From Massilia sp. UBA2709 (GTDB taxonomy: Bacteria; Pseudomonadota; Gammaproteobacteria; Burkholderiales; Burkholderiaceae_D): 10,037 nucleotides of DNA. The position numbers and the translations under genes were made by a program. The notes under the pieces are model-generated. The model saw only the letters and a list, made by a program, of their open reading frames with translations. It searched no databases and was not told where the DNA came from. Location of the stretch: contig DEKZ01000350.1 in NCBI GenBank assembly GCA_002354135.1, forward strand, positions 1 through 10,037. Reading direction: 5' to 3'. Each line of letters begins with the position of its first letter. Within the stretch, counting starts at the first letter, position 1. Shown here piece by piece: positions 1 through 7,127 of this stretch.

Positions 1-16
1 TCTTGCAACTTCACAC

Positions 17-1432
17 CTAGCGCCCGGTCACGTGCACCAGGCTCGTCATCGCATCCACGTACAGGGTCTTGTCGTCGGCGTAGAGCGGCAGCAGCGGCGT
101 GACCGCCACCTGGTTCAGGTTGGTCTTGCGGACCAGGCCGGTTCCAGCGTCCTTGAATACCGCATAGGGCACGTCCTGGATCACGTAAGGCTCCCCGTCC
201 ACGTGGCCGATGATCATCAGCACGTGGCCGGGAACCACGACCAGGTCGCCCACCTGGGCCTCCTTCAGGGCCAGCACCCGGTCGGCGTGGCTGTCCTGAT
301 CGGTAAAGCGGCGGTGCCGGAAAGCCGCGCTCGAACCCTGCAAGCCCGAATTGGGCGGCAACAGCAGCCCCATGCTGCGGTAGACCTCGCTCGTCAGGCC
401 GGAGCAGTCGCGGGCATTGAACTGGTGGCCCCAGCCGTAGCGCTCACCCAGGAACTTGAATGCCTGGCGGATGATGTTGGCCTGGGTCAGCGGCAGGTAG
501 CCGGGCGCGCTGTCGGCGCTGCGGCGCAGCAAGGCGGGCTTGAAGGCGAGCTTGCCGCCGGCGCCGCGCACCGGCACTTCCAGGGCCCAGGACGCATAGG
601 CGCTGGCACCGTTCACCGGTTCTCCGGCGGGCACGTCGGCAAAAGGCAAGGCGGTTCCCATGTCCAGCAGGAGTTCGGACACCTCGGGAGCCTCGGGCGT
701 GAAGACGGTGCGCACCTGGTCGCCGGTGACGACCCGCCCGGGCGCCCGCGCATCATACCCGAAGACCTGTTCGCGCGTTCCCTCGGCGGTGTCCTTCGTG
801 CGCACCCAGGCGGGGCCCTGGCTCGACATCGCCAGCAGCCAGTGGCGGTCCGCACTGGTATGCAGGATGACCACCGGCTCGCCGGGAAACAGCATGCCGG
901 ACTGCAGGCTCTCGTAGTCGCGCTGGTCGGCGGCGGCGTGGAAGATGCGTTCGGTCGGCAGGGTGCGCAATTGGGCGCGTCGCACGCTCAGGCCGTAGCG
1001 CGCCGGCGTTTGGGCGGCGACACGGTCGGGAGCGGTATTGCGGCGGATGGCAGCCAGCGCCGCTGCGGGCACCGGCTTGCCGCTCTCGTCGACGCCGATC
1101 TTCACCACCGACTGTCCGGCCTGCGCTATCCATTCCAGCACCTGCGCGCGCCTGAAGCCCGCAGGGAGCTGCTGCAGGTCGACGAAGCCGCCGCCCGGGC
1201 CATGGACGCGGGCGCGCCTGGCTGCGGTGTCGCGCGCGTCGAGCAGCACCGCATCCGGGTCGGGCAGGCGGCGGATCCAGAATTCGGGGGACAGCATGGC
1301 TTCGTCGAATGCGGGGATGCCGGAACGCGAGACGGTACGCTGGACAGCGTCGTCCGCCATGCCCGGCGCAGGGCTGGCGCAAGCCGCCGCCAGGATCAGG
1401 CTCAGGGTGCGCAGGTGTGTCCCCATCTTCAT
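17..1432 (-). CDS. Secreted SH3-domain NlpC/P60 family cell-wall peptidase
   Basis: Probable gamma-D-glutamyl-L-diamino acid endopeptidase acting on peptidoglycan stem peptides in the periplasm. The 471-residue product begins with a signal peptide (basic start, hydrophobic residues about 9-20, likely cleavage after GMA near residue 26). An N-terminal helper domain follows (about 35-110, with FWIRRLPDPD). Two SH3-like regions come next (about 145-215 with RTLPT, and 235-305 with SWALEVPVRG). The C-terminal NlpC/P60 domain covers about 315-440. Its catalytic Cys is C343 in ARDCSGL and the His is H403 in VPGHVLMIIGH; Q419 in VIQD sits where a third polar residue is usual. This layout resembles the known N_NLPC_P60/SH3b/NlpC multidomain enzymes. 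The start at 1432 is favoured by GGAGG six bases upstream; a second ATG at 1426 is possible. The gene is divergent from the next one and has no evident tie to the aromatic genes. The family call is firm; the exact bond cleaved is inferred. Confidence 0.88.
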   Translation of the reverse strand: MKMGTHLRTLSLILAAACASPAPGMADDAVQRTVSRSGIPAFDEAMLSPEFWIRRLPDPDAVLLDARDTAARRARVHGPGGGFVDLQQLPAGFRRAQVLEWIAQAGQSVVKIGVDESGKPVPAAALAAIRRNTAPDRVAAQTPARYGLSVRRAQLRTLPTERIFHAAADQRDYESLQSGMLFPGEPVVILHTSADRHWLLAMSSQGPAWVRTKDTAEGTREQVFGYDARAPGRVVTGDQVRTVFTPEAPEVSELLLDMGTALPFADVPAGEPVNGASAYASWALEVPVRGAGGKLAFKPALLRRSADSAPGYLPLTQANIIRQAFKFLGERYGWGHQFNARDCSGLTSEVYRSMGLLLPPNSGLQGSSAAFRHRRFTDQDSHADRVLALKEAQVGDLVVVPGHVLMIIGHVDGEPYVIQDVPYAVFKDAGTGLVRKTNLNQVAVTPLLPLYADDKTLYVDAMTSLVHVTGR

Positions 1433-1592
1433 CGTTCGCCTCCGTTCTGGATGCGCCTAGTGTAGCTGAAGATAGCCGACAACATCGACGGTCGGGCTCC
1501 GCTGTCGTTGCCCGGCCGGGATATGGATTAAGCTGGCGGCAAGCGCCGGGCAGCATGCCTGGCACTGTCCGAACCAACCAAGAAGGAAATGC
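1433..1592. other. Divergent intergenic region, promoters not resolved
   Basis: This 160-base gap separates two divergent genes and should hold both promoters. On the minus strand a TACACT hexamer (plus-strand 1459-1464) could be a -10 element, but no good -35 lies 16-18 bases away. A 10-bp palindrome CCCGGCCGGG occurs at 1511-1520 and may be chance in GC-rich DNA. Shine-Dalgarno sequences are clear at both ends. No small ORF with its own ribosome site is evident. Confidence 0.4.
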
Positions 1593-2270
1593 ATGCCTGA
1601 CTATCCCCATCCCCGCAGGGTCCTGCTTGCCGGCGCCACCGGGCTGGTCGGAGGACATATCCTCCAGGCCCTGCTCGCCGACCAGGCCGTCAGCGACATC
1701 CACGTGCTCACCCGGCGCGACCTCGCGCGCTCCGATCCCAGGCTGCACGTGCACATCGTGGATTTCACCGCCCTGCCTTCCTTGCCGAACGTGGATGAGG
1801 TGTACCTGGCGCTCGGCACGACGATCCGGGTCGCCGGAAGCCGGCAGGCCTTCCGGGCGGTCGACCTGGAGGCGAACCTCGCCGTGGCCCGGGCTGCCGT
1901 CGCGGCGGGCGCCACGCGCGCAGGCGTCGTGAGCGCCGTCGGCGCCGATGCGCAATCTTCCGTGTTCTATAACCGGGTCAAGGGCGAACTCGAGGATGCG
2001 CTCAAGCCGCTGTTTCCGGCCCTGGTGGTCGCGCATCCGTCGCTGCTGCTCGGCGACCGCGGCAGGCTGAGGCAGCCGGTGCGCTGGGGCGAACGGATTG
2101 CCGCTCCCCTTGCGCGCCTGCTGTCGCCGTTCCTGCCTGGGCGCTACGTGCCGGTCCAGGCCAGCGCTGTCGCGCTCGCTCTGGTGCGGACGGTTCCTGT
2201 CGCCCAGGGGATCAGGGTGCTTGCCTCGGATGAACTGGCCGGCATTGGACTGCAAGCCAGAAAGACATGA
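1593..2270 (+). CDS. Atypical SDR / NAD(P)-binding protein, TIP30 (HTATIP2)-like
   Basis: A 225-residue Rossmann-fold protein of the extended/atypical short-chain dehydrogenase group. The dinucleotide-binding glycine motif GATGLVG is at residues 14-20, after a beta strand RRVLLA. The acidic residue ending a later strand (VDFTA, D57), a VVSAVGAD strand with S114, and YNRVK (Y126 and K130, the SDR YxxxK pair) follow. The length and the pattern ALGTT...F..VD...N...A..A...G match bacterial proteins related to human TIP30. No substrate can be deduced. The start at 1593 is chosen because AAGAAGGAA at 1580-1588 precedes it; an ATG at 1589 is in another frame. The gene converges on the MarR gene with only 7 bases between stop codons, so no independent terminator fits there. 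It is probably a housekeeping oxidoreductase or NAD(P)H sensor unrelated to ferulate metabolism, though this is inference. Confidence 0.82.
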   Translation: MPDYPHPRRVLLAGATGLVGGHILQALLADQAVSDIHVLTRRDLARSDPRLHVHIVDFTALPSLPNVDEVYLALGTTIRVAGSRQAFRAVDLEANLAVARAAVAAGATRAGVVSAVGADAQSSVFYNRVKGELEDALKPLFPALVVAHPSLLLGDRGRLRQPVRWGERIAAPLARLLSPFLPGRYVPVQASAVALALVRTVPVAQGIRVLASDELAGIGLQARKT

Positions 2271-2277
2271 AGACCTT

Positions 2278-2745
2278 CTAGATCCCCTGCACGCTCAGCG
2301 CCCGCACCGCCCCGCGCAACTGCGCCTGCAGCGTCGCCCTCTGTTCCTCATCCAGGTCCGGAAACATCTGGCGTTCGGTCTGCGCGACGTGGACGTCGCA
2401 CTCGGCCAGCACCGCCTCGCCCGCCCCGGTCAGCCCGATCTGGATGATGCGTCCGTGGGTCGGATCCGGCGTGCGCGCAATCCACCCCTTCCCTTCCATC
2501 TGCTTGACCATCTCGTTCGCCGATTGCGGCGAGGTCATCGTCCGCATCGCCAGTTGCGCGTTCGACAGCGAGCCGTGGGCGCGGAACACGGACAGCGCCG
2601 TGTACTGCGGCACGCTCAGGCCGCAGGGGGCCAGGGCGTCGCGCAGGCGCTGCTTCAACACGTGGTCGAGACGCCCGACCAGGTAGGCCAGGCCGGTAGG
2701 GCCGGGCGCCTTCAGGGGCGCCGATGATTTTTTTGCAGTGTTCAT
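2278..2745 (-). CDS. MarR family regulator of hydroxycinnamate catabolism (FerR/CouR-like)
   Basis: A 155-residue winged-helix repressor. The N-terminal dimerisation helix is about 17-40 (LAYLVGRLDHVLKQRLRDAL). The DNA-binding domain follows: LSVPQYTALSVF (43-54), the helix SNAQLAMRT (61-69), a recognition helix about 72-86 (SPQSANEMVKQMEGKG), and a wing with D94 and HGR around residues 97-99. A C-terminal dimer helix is about 130-150. Divergent MarR proteins beside ech/fcs genes (FerR in Pseudomonas, FerC in Sphingobium, CouR in Rhodopseudomonas) are known, and for FerC and CouR the inducer is a hydroxycinnamoyl-CoA thioester. By position this protein is inferred to control ech-vdh-fcs and itself through the palindrome at 2793-2809. 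No strong Shine-Dalgarno precedes its ATG, consistent with low expression. The family is certain; the target is inferred from context. Confidence 0.9.
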   Translation of the reverse strand: MNTAKKSSAPLKAPGPTGLAYLVGRLDHVLKQRLRDALAPCGLSVPQYTALSVFRAHGSLSNAQLAMRTMTSPQSANEMVKQMEGKGWIARTPDPTHGRIIQIGLTGAGEAVLAECDVHVAQTERQMFPDLDEEQRATLQAQLRGAVRALSVQGI

Positions 2746-2836
2746 AAAAAGCTACTTGTAAAGCGAATCAGGTGCGTATAGTATAAGGCGCATATCAGGC
2801 AGCCTGATAACAATCCAACAAACGAGGAGACATTGT
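2746..2836. promoter_or_regulatory. Divergent promoter region for the marR-type gene and ech
   Basis: A 91-base AT-richer gap between divergent genes. For ech, a candidate -35 TTGTAA (2756-2761) and -10 TAGTAT (2779-2784) are 17 bases apart, placing transcription start near 2791. For the regulator, TATACT on the minus strand (2785 down to 2780) is a good -10; its -35 window falls at 2803-2808 inside the palindrome and is poor. The two -10 elements thus overlap on opposite strands. The hexamer ATCAGG occurs at 2767-2772 and again within the palindrome at 2794-2799, which may mark a second operator half-site. Hexamers were assigned by eye. Confidence 0.55.
2793..2809. promoter_or_regulatory. 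Perfect 17-bp palindrome, probable MarR operator
   Basis: TATCAGGC-A-GCCTGATA is a perfect inverted repeat with 8-bp arms and a one-base centre, the size expected for a MarR dimer site. It begins about two bases after the predicted ech start point and covers the -35 window of the divergent regulator gene, so bound protein could block both transcripts. It ends 14 bases before the ech Shine-Dalgarno GAGGAGAC. The symmetry is seen directly; binding by the adjacent regulator is inferred. Confidence 0.72.
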
Positions 2837-3670
2837 ATGTCCAAATACGAAGCGCGCTGGCAAACCGTCAAGGTGGACGTGGAGAACGGTATCGGCTGGA
2901 TCACCCTGAACCGTCCGGAGAAGCGCAATGCGATGAGCCCGACGCTGAACCGCGAGATGATCGACGTGCTGGAGACCCTCGAGCTCGACGACGACGCCCA
3001 CGTCATCGTCCTGACCGGCGCCGGCGACGCCTGGACCGCGGGGATGGACCTGAAGGAATACTTCCGCGAGACCGACGGCAAGCCCGAGATCACCCAGGAA
3101 CGCATCCGCCGCGACTGCTCGCAGTGGCAGTGGAAGCTGCTGCGCATGTACAGCAAGGCGACCATCGCGATGGTCAACGGCTGGTGCTTCGGCGGCGCGT
3201 TCTCGCCGCTGGTGGCCTGCGACCTGGCGATTGCCGCCGACGACGCCGTGTTCGGCCTGTCGGAAGTGAACTGGGGCATCCCGCCGGGCAACCTGGTGAG
3301 CAAGGCCGTGGCCGACACCATGGGCCACCGCAACGCCCTGCACTACATCATGACCGGCGACACCTTCACCGGCAAGGAAGCGGCCGCCATGGGCCTGATC
3401 AACAAGAGCGTGCCGAAAGAAGAGCTGCGCAACGCCGTGATCGAACTGGCGAACAAGCTGCTGGAAAAGAACCCGGTCGTCCTGCGCTACGCCAAGATCG
3501 GCTTCAAGCGCTGCCGCGAACTGACCTGGGAGCAAGGCGAAGATTACCTGTACGCCAAGACCGACCAGTCGAACTACCGCGACCCGGAAAAGGGCCGCAA
3601 GGAAGGCCTGAAGCAGTTCCTGGACGATAAGACCATCAAGCCGGGCCTGCAGACCTATAAACGGGGTTAA
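2837..3670 (+). CDS. ech: p-Hydroxycinnamoyl-CoA hydratase/lyase (feruloyl-CoA hydratase/lyase)
   Basis: Cytoplasmic crotonase-fold enzyme that hydrates feruloyl-, p-coumaroyl- or caffeoyl-CoA and then splits the adduct by retro-aldol cleavage to vanillin (or the matching benzaldehyde) and acetyl-CoA. The 277-residue length matches the Pseudomonas enzyme, and its residues fall at the same numbers. M70 (TAGMDLKEYF) and G120 (WCFGGAFSP) are at the oxyanion hole, S123 and E143 (GLSEVNWGIPPGN) are catalytic, and Y239 (EDYLYAK) contacts the aromatic ring. RPEKRNAMSP and KNPVVLRYAK are further family signatures. This separates it from ordinary enoyl-CoA hydratases. Start 2837 follows GAGGAGAC at 2824-2831. 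It is first in the run ech-vdh-fcs and divergent from the MarR gene that probably represses it. A GC hairpin lies between it and vdh. Confidence 0.97.
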   Translation: MSKYEARWQTVKVDVENGIGWITLNRPEKRNAMSPTLNREMIDVLETLELDDDAHVIVLTGAGDAWTAGMDLKEYFRETDGKPEITQERIRRDCSQWQWKLLRMYSKATIAMVNGWCFGGAFSPLVACDLAIAADDAVFGLSEVNWGIPPGNLVSKAVADTMGHRNALHYIMTGDTFTGKEAAAMGLINKSVPKEELRNAVIELANKLLEKNPVVLRYAKIGFKRCRELTWEQGEDYLYAKTDQSNYRDPEKGRKEGLKQFLDDKTIKPGLQTYKRG

Positions 3671-3711
3671 TAGATAAAGACCCGCATTTAGAAAAAAACA
3701 ATAATAATGGT

Positions 3712-3739
3712 GGCGGCCCCTGCAGTGCAGGTGGCCGCC
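3712..3739 (+). other. Strong GC hairpin between ech and vdh
   Basis: The 106-base ech-vdh gap contains a long inverted repeat. GGCGGCCCCTGC (3712-3723) pairs with GCAGG (3727-3731) and GGCCGCC (3733-3739), leaving a 3-base loop and a single bulged T at 3732. No T-run follows (TTCTATCC), so it is not a standard intrinsic terminator for ech. An A-rich stretch precedes it (3691-3708), which reads as a T-rich tail on the other strand, but no minus-strand gene ends here. It more likely marks an mRNA processing or 3'-end stability point that sets ech apart from vdh-fcs. The pairing is seen; the role is inferred. Confidence 0.6.
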
Positions 3740-3750
3740 TTCTATCCAGA

Positions 3751-3776
3751 TAACAGAGTAACAGAGGAGACCTCTG
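3751..3776 (+). promoter_or_regulatory. vdh ribosome-binding site inside a hairpin
   Basis: CAGAGG (3762-3767) and CCTCTG (3771-3776) form a perfect 6-bp stem with a 3-base loop AGA, ending directly before the vdh ATG. The Shine-Dalgarno GAGGAGA (3764-3770) is therefore partly paired. Just upstream, TAACAGAG is tandemly repeated (3751-3758 and 3759-3766), so CAGAG at 3754-3758 could instead pair with CTCTG (3772-3776) and leave the Shine-Dalgarno in a 13-base loop. This arrangement could tune vdh translation. The pairings are seen; any switching is a hypothesis. Confidence 0.5.
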
Positions 3777-5222
3777 ATGTTCCAGACCGATCTGCTGATC
3801 AACGGGGAAGTCCGCCCCGCGTCCAACGGCGCCAGCTTCGAGCGCCGCAATCCCGCCACCGGCGACGTCGCCACCCGCGCCGCCGCGGCCACCCTCGACG
3901 ACGTCGACGCCGCCATCGCCGCGGCGCAGGCGGCCTTCCCCGCATGGTCGGCGATGCTGCCGGGCGCACGCCGCGCGCTGCTCCTGAAAGCCGCCGACAA
4001 GATGGAAGCCCTGCGCAGCCAGTTCGTCGAAGCGGCAGTCGCGGAAGCCGGCGGCGCGCCGGTGTGGTACCAGTTCAACGTGACCCTGGCCGCCAACATG
4101 CTGCGCGAAGCGGCGGCGATGACGACCCAGATCGCCGGCGAAGTGATCCCCTCGGACGTGCCGGGTTCGCTCGCCATGGGCGTGCGCCAGCCCTGCGGCG
4201 TGGTGGTGGGCATCGCGCCCTGGAATGCGCCGGTGATCCTGGGCACGCGCGCGGTCGCCATGCCCCTCGCCTGCGGCAACACCGTGATCCTGAAAGCATC
4301 GGAACTCTGCCCTGCCCTGCACCGCCTGATCGGCCAGGTATTCGTCGACGCCGGCTTCCCGGCCGGCGTGGTGAACGTCATCACGAATGCCCCCGACGAC
4401 GCGCCGACGGTGGTCGAGCGCCTGATCGCCCACCCGGCCGTGCGCCGCATTAACTTCACCGGCTCGACCAAGGTCGGCCGGATCATCGCGCAGACCGCCG
4501 CCAAATACCTGAAGCCCGTGCTGCTGGAACTGGGCGGCAAGAACCCGGTCGTGGTGCTGGACGACGCCGACCTCGACGCCGCCGTCGAAGCGGCGGCCTT
4601 CTCGGCCTTCTTCAACCAGGGCCAGATCTGCATGTCGGCCGACCGCATCCTGGTCGACGCCAAGGTCGCCGATGAGTTCACTCGCAAGCTGGCCGCCAAG
4701 ACCGCCACGCTCAAGGCGGCACGCGCCGACGCACCGCTGGCCGGCATGGTCGACCCGAGCGCCGCCGCCCGCGTGGACGCCATGCTGCAGGATGCCCGCG
4801 CCCGCGGCGCCAGCGTCACGCAAGCGCAGGAAGGCGTGGATGGCAACATCATGCAGCCGGCCATCGTCGACAAGGTCACGCCCGAAATGCTGGTCTACCA
4901 GGAAGAATCCTTCGGCCCTATCGTCTCGGTGCTCCGCTTCGAGAACGACGAGGAAGCGATCCGCCTGGCCAATGACAGCGAATACGGCCTGTCCTCGGCG
5001 GTGTTCAGCCGCGACATCGGCCGCGCGATGGCGGTGGCCCAGCGCATCGAGTCGGGCATCTGCCACATCAACGGCCCGACCGTGCACGACGAGGCGCAAA
5101 TGCCCTTCGGCGGCGTGAAAGGCAGCGGCTACGGACGCTTCGGCGGCAAGGCGGCGATTGCCGAGTTCACCGACCTGCGCTGGATCACGGTCCAGACCAC
5201 CCCGCGCCACTATCCGATCTGA
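3777..5222 (+). CDS. vdh: Vanillin dehydrogenase (NAD-dependent aromatic aldehyde dehydrogenase)
   Basis: Oxidises vanillin, 4-hydroxybenzaldehyde or protocatechualdehyde, the Ech products, to the corresponding benzoate in the cytoplasm. The 481-residue protein is a complete aldehyde dehydrogenase. Visible features are APWN (N150, oxyanion hole), ILKASE with K173 for cofactor binding, the FTGSTKVG nucleotide loop (227-234), general-base E251 in LELGGKNP, and nucleophile C285 in NQGQICMS. EESFGP (376-381) and the C-terminal MPFGGVKGSGYGRFGG (442-457) are also present. The NQGQICMS context and the THxDEAQMPFGG-like ending (TVHDEAQMPFGG) fit the Vdh/benzaldehyde dehydrogenase branch, and its place between ech and fcs makes the assignment strong. 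Start 3777 follows GAGGAGAC nine bases from the end of GAGG; that site is embedded in a hairpin. It ends 12 bases before fcs. Confidence 0.95.
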   Translation: MFQTDLLINGEVRPASNGASFERRNPATGDVATRAAAATLDDVDAAIAAAQAAFPAWSAMLPGARRALLLKAADKMEALRSQFVEAAVAEAGGAPVWYQFNVTLAANMLREAAAMTTQIAGEVIPSDVPGSLAMGVRQPCGVVVGIAPWNAPVILGTRAVAMPLACGNTVILKASELCPALHRLIGQVFVDAGFPAGVVNVITNAPDDAPTVVERLIAHPAVRRINFTGSTKVGRIIAQTAAKYLKPVLLELGGKNPVVVLDDADLDAAVEAAAFSAFFNQGQICMSADRILVDAKVADEFTRKLAAKTATLKAARADAPLAGMVDPSAAARVDAMLQDARARGASVTQAQEGVDGNIMQPAIVDKVTPEMLVYQEESFGPIVSVLRFENDEEAIRLANDSEYGLSSAVFSRDIGRAMAVAQRIESGICHINGPTVHDEAQMPFGGVKGSGYGRFGGKAAIAEFTDLRWITVQTTPRHYPI

Positions 5223-5234
5223 GCGGAGGCCGCC

Positions 5235-7097
5235 ATGACCCAATCGACGATTGAGGCAGGCGGCAGCAGCGTGAGGCGTCGTCACGTCGAGCTCGGGAAT
5301 CCCGAGGTCGCAGCGTTCCAGGTGGGCGACACCTGGCACGTGGACGCCGTCACGCCGCTGGGACCCGTGCCGAGCCGCTTCACCGACCGCCTGGTCGAAG
5401 GCGCGCAGAAACACCCCGAGCGCACCCTGGTCGCCCAGCGCGGCCCCGACGGCGAGTGGATCCGCCTGTCCTACGCCGAGGTCCTGCAGCGCGCGCGCCG
5501 CATCGGCCAGGCCCTGCTCGAGCGTGGCCTGTCCGAGGAAAGGCCGCTGGTCATCCTGTCCGGGAACGACCTCGAGCACTTCCAGCTCGCGCTCGGCGCC
5601 ATGTACGCGGGCGTGCCCTATTCCCCGCTGTCGCCGGCCTATTCGCTGGTCGCGACCGATCCGGCCAAGCTGCGCGACCTGATCGAACAGCTCACGCCGG
5701 GCGCCATCTACGCGTCGGACGGCAAGGCCTTTGCGCGCGCCATCGACGCCGTGCTGCCGGACGGCGTGGAGCTGATCCTGGCCGGCGGCGACATCGCGGG
5801 CCGCAGCGCAACCCGTTTCGCCTCGCTGCTCGAGACGGAACCGTCCACCATCGACGTGCGCAACGCCCAGGTCGGCCCGTCGACCATCGCCAAGTTCCTG
5901 TTCACCTCGGGCTCGACCAAGAAGCCGAAGGCGGTGATCACCACCCATGGCACACTCTGCAGTAACCAGCAGATGCTGCTCCAGACCTTCCCCTTCCTCG
6001 GCCTGGCGCCGCCGGTGCTGCTCGACTGGCTGCCCTGGAACCACACTTTTGGAGGCAGCCACAACGTCGGCATCGTGCTCTACAACGGTGGCACGCTGTA
6101 TATCGACGACGGCCGCGCCACGCGCCAGGACTTCGAACGCACCCTGCGCAACCTGCGCGAGATCGCGCCGACCGTGTACTTCAATATCCCGGCCGGCTTC
6201 GAGATGCTGGCCGAGGCGCTGGAAACCGACGACAACCTGGCCGCCAATTTCTTCTCCCAGGTAAAGCTGTTCTTCTGCGCCGGCGCCGGCCTGTCCCAGG
6301 CCTGCTGGGACCACCTCGACGCCGTCGCCCTGAAGCGTTGCGGCGAGACCATCCGCATCATGACCGGCCTGGGCATGACCGAGACTTCGCCGTCCTGCAC
6401 CTTCGGCACCGGTCCCATCGTGAAGGCGGGCTATGTCGGGGTGCCGGCGCCCGGCTGCAAGGTCAAGCTGGTCCCGGTCGGCGACAAGCTCGAAGCGCGC
6501 TTCCACGGCCCCCACGTCACCCCGGGCTACTGGCGCGCGCCCCACCTGACCGCCGAGGCCTTCGACGAGGATGGCTACTACTGCACCGGCGACGCATTGC
6601 GCTTCGTCGACCCGAGCCAGCCGACGCTGGGCTTCATGTTCGACGGCCGCATCGCCGAGGACTTCAAGCTCAGCTCGGGAACGTTCGTGAGCGTCGGGCC
6701 GCTGCGCGCACGCGTCATCAGCCAGGGCGCACCCTATGTACAGGACGCGGTGGTGACGGGCCTGAACCGCGCCACGATCGGATTGCTGGTCTTCCCGCGC
6801 CTGGATCACTGCACCGAACTCTCGGGGCTGCCGGCCGGTACGCCTGCCGCCGAGGTGCTGGCCAGCGAACCGGTGCGCAGCCACTTCAAGCGCCTGCTCG
6901 ACACGCTGAACGTCGGCGCCAGCGGTTCCTCGAAGCGGATCGAAAGGATGCTGCTGCTGTCCGAGCCGCCTTCGATCGACCACCGCGAGCAGACCGACAA
7001 GGGCTCGATCAACCAGGCGGCGGTGTTGAACCGGCGCGCGGCCCTGGTCGATGCGATGTACGACGGAACGGAAGCACAGACGATAGTCAGCAACTGA
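5235..7097 (+). CDS. fcs: Feruloyl-CoA synthetase (hydroxycinnamate-CoA ligase)
   Basis: Activates ferulate, p-coumarate or caffeate with ATP and CoA to the CoA thioester, the first intracellular step and probably the source of the regulator's inducer. The 620-residue adenylate-forming enzyme shows the phosphate-binding loop FTSGSTKKPKAV (223-234), GLGMTETSP (378-386), YYCTGD (448-453) and FDGRIAEDFKLSSG (469-482). A C-terminal DKGSINQ (588-594) has K589 at the likely catalytic lysine position. The usual TSGSTGxPKG loop is replaced by TSGSTKKPKA and the C-terminal lysine sits in DKGSINQ rather than RSGKxxR; both are characteristic of the bacterial Fcs clade and separate it from plant 4CL and acetyl-CoA synthetases. 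Start 5235 follows GCGGAGG at 5223-5229. It lies 12 bases after vdh, so the two are surely co-transcribed. Confidence 0.95.
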   Translation: MTQSTIEAGGSSVRRRHVELGNPEVAAFQVGDTWHVDAVTPLGPVPSRFTDRLVEGAQKHPERTLVAQRGPDGEWIRLSYAEVLQRARRIGQALLERGLSEERPLVILSGNDLEHFQLALGAMYAGVPYSPLSPAYSLVATDPAKLRDLIEQLTPGAIYASDGKAFARAIDAVLPDGVELILAGGDIAGRSATRFASLLETEPSTIDVRNAQVGPSTIAKFLFTSGSTKKPKAVITTHGTLCSNQQMLLQTFPFLGLAPPVLLDWLPWNHTFGGSHNVGIVLYNGGTLYIDDGRATRQDFERTLRNLREIAPTVYFNIPAGFEMLAEALETDDNLAANFFSQVKLFFCAGAGLSQACWDHLDAVALKRCGETIRIMTGLGMTETSPSCTFGTGPIVKAGYVGVPAPGCKVKLVPVGDKLEARFHGPHVTPGYWRAPHLTAEAFDEDGYYCTGDALRFVDPSQPTLGFMFDGRIAEDFKLSSGTFVSVGPLRARVISQGAPYVQDAVVTGLNRATIGLLVFPRLDHCTELSGLPAGTPAAEVLASEPVRSHFKRLLDTLNVGASGSSKRIERMLLLSEPPSIDHREQTDKGSINQAAVLNRRAALVDAMYDGTEAQTIVSN

Positions 7098-7127
7098 GAG
7101 CACCGAGAGCAACTGAGAGCAGCGAGC
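7090..7127 (+). repeat. 19-nt tandem duplication across the fcs stop codon
   Basis: GCAACTGAGAGCACCGAGA (7090-7108) is followed at once by GCAACTGAGAGCAGCGAGC (7109-7127), identical at 17 of 19 positions. Each unit itself looks like two degenerate 9-10 base CnnnGAGAG repeats. The first copy contains the last fcs codons and its TGA (7095-7097); the second lies wholly in the 59-base gap before the binding-protein gene. It is probably slippage-derived, with no evident stem structure. Confidence 0.7.

Noticed and set aside
32..1465. A 477-codon plus-strand frame opposite the NlpC/P60 gene.
   Set aside because: Low-complexity shadow. The minus-strand product has a signal peptide, catalytic motifs and a Shine-Dalgarno.
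1511..1520. Palindrome CCCGGCCGGG as an operator between the two divergent left-hand genes.
   Set aside because: It is short, made only of G and C in GC-rich DNA, and not linked to any recognisable promoter element or regulator.
3691..3739. The ech-vdh hairpin read as a standard intrinsic terminator for ech.
   Set aside because: No T-run follows on the plus strand, and vdh-fcs function requires expression with ech. The T-rich side lies on the minus strand where no gene ends.
2795..4879. A 694-codon minus-strand frame opposite ech and vdh.
   Set aside because: It crosses the ech-vdh gap and the ech promoter region, shows no family motifs, and opposes genes with complete catalytic residues.
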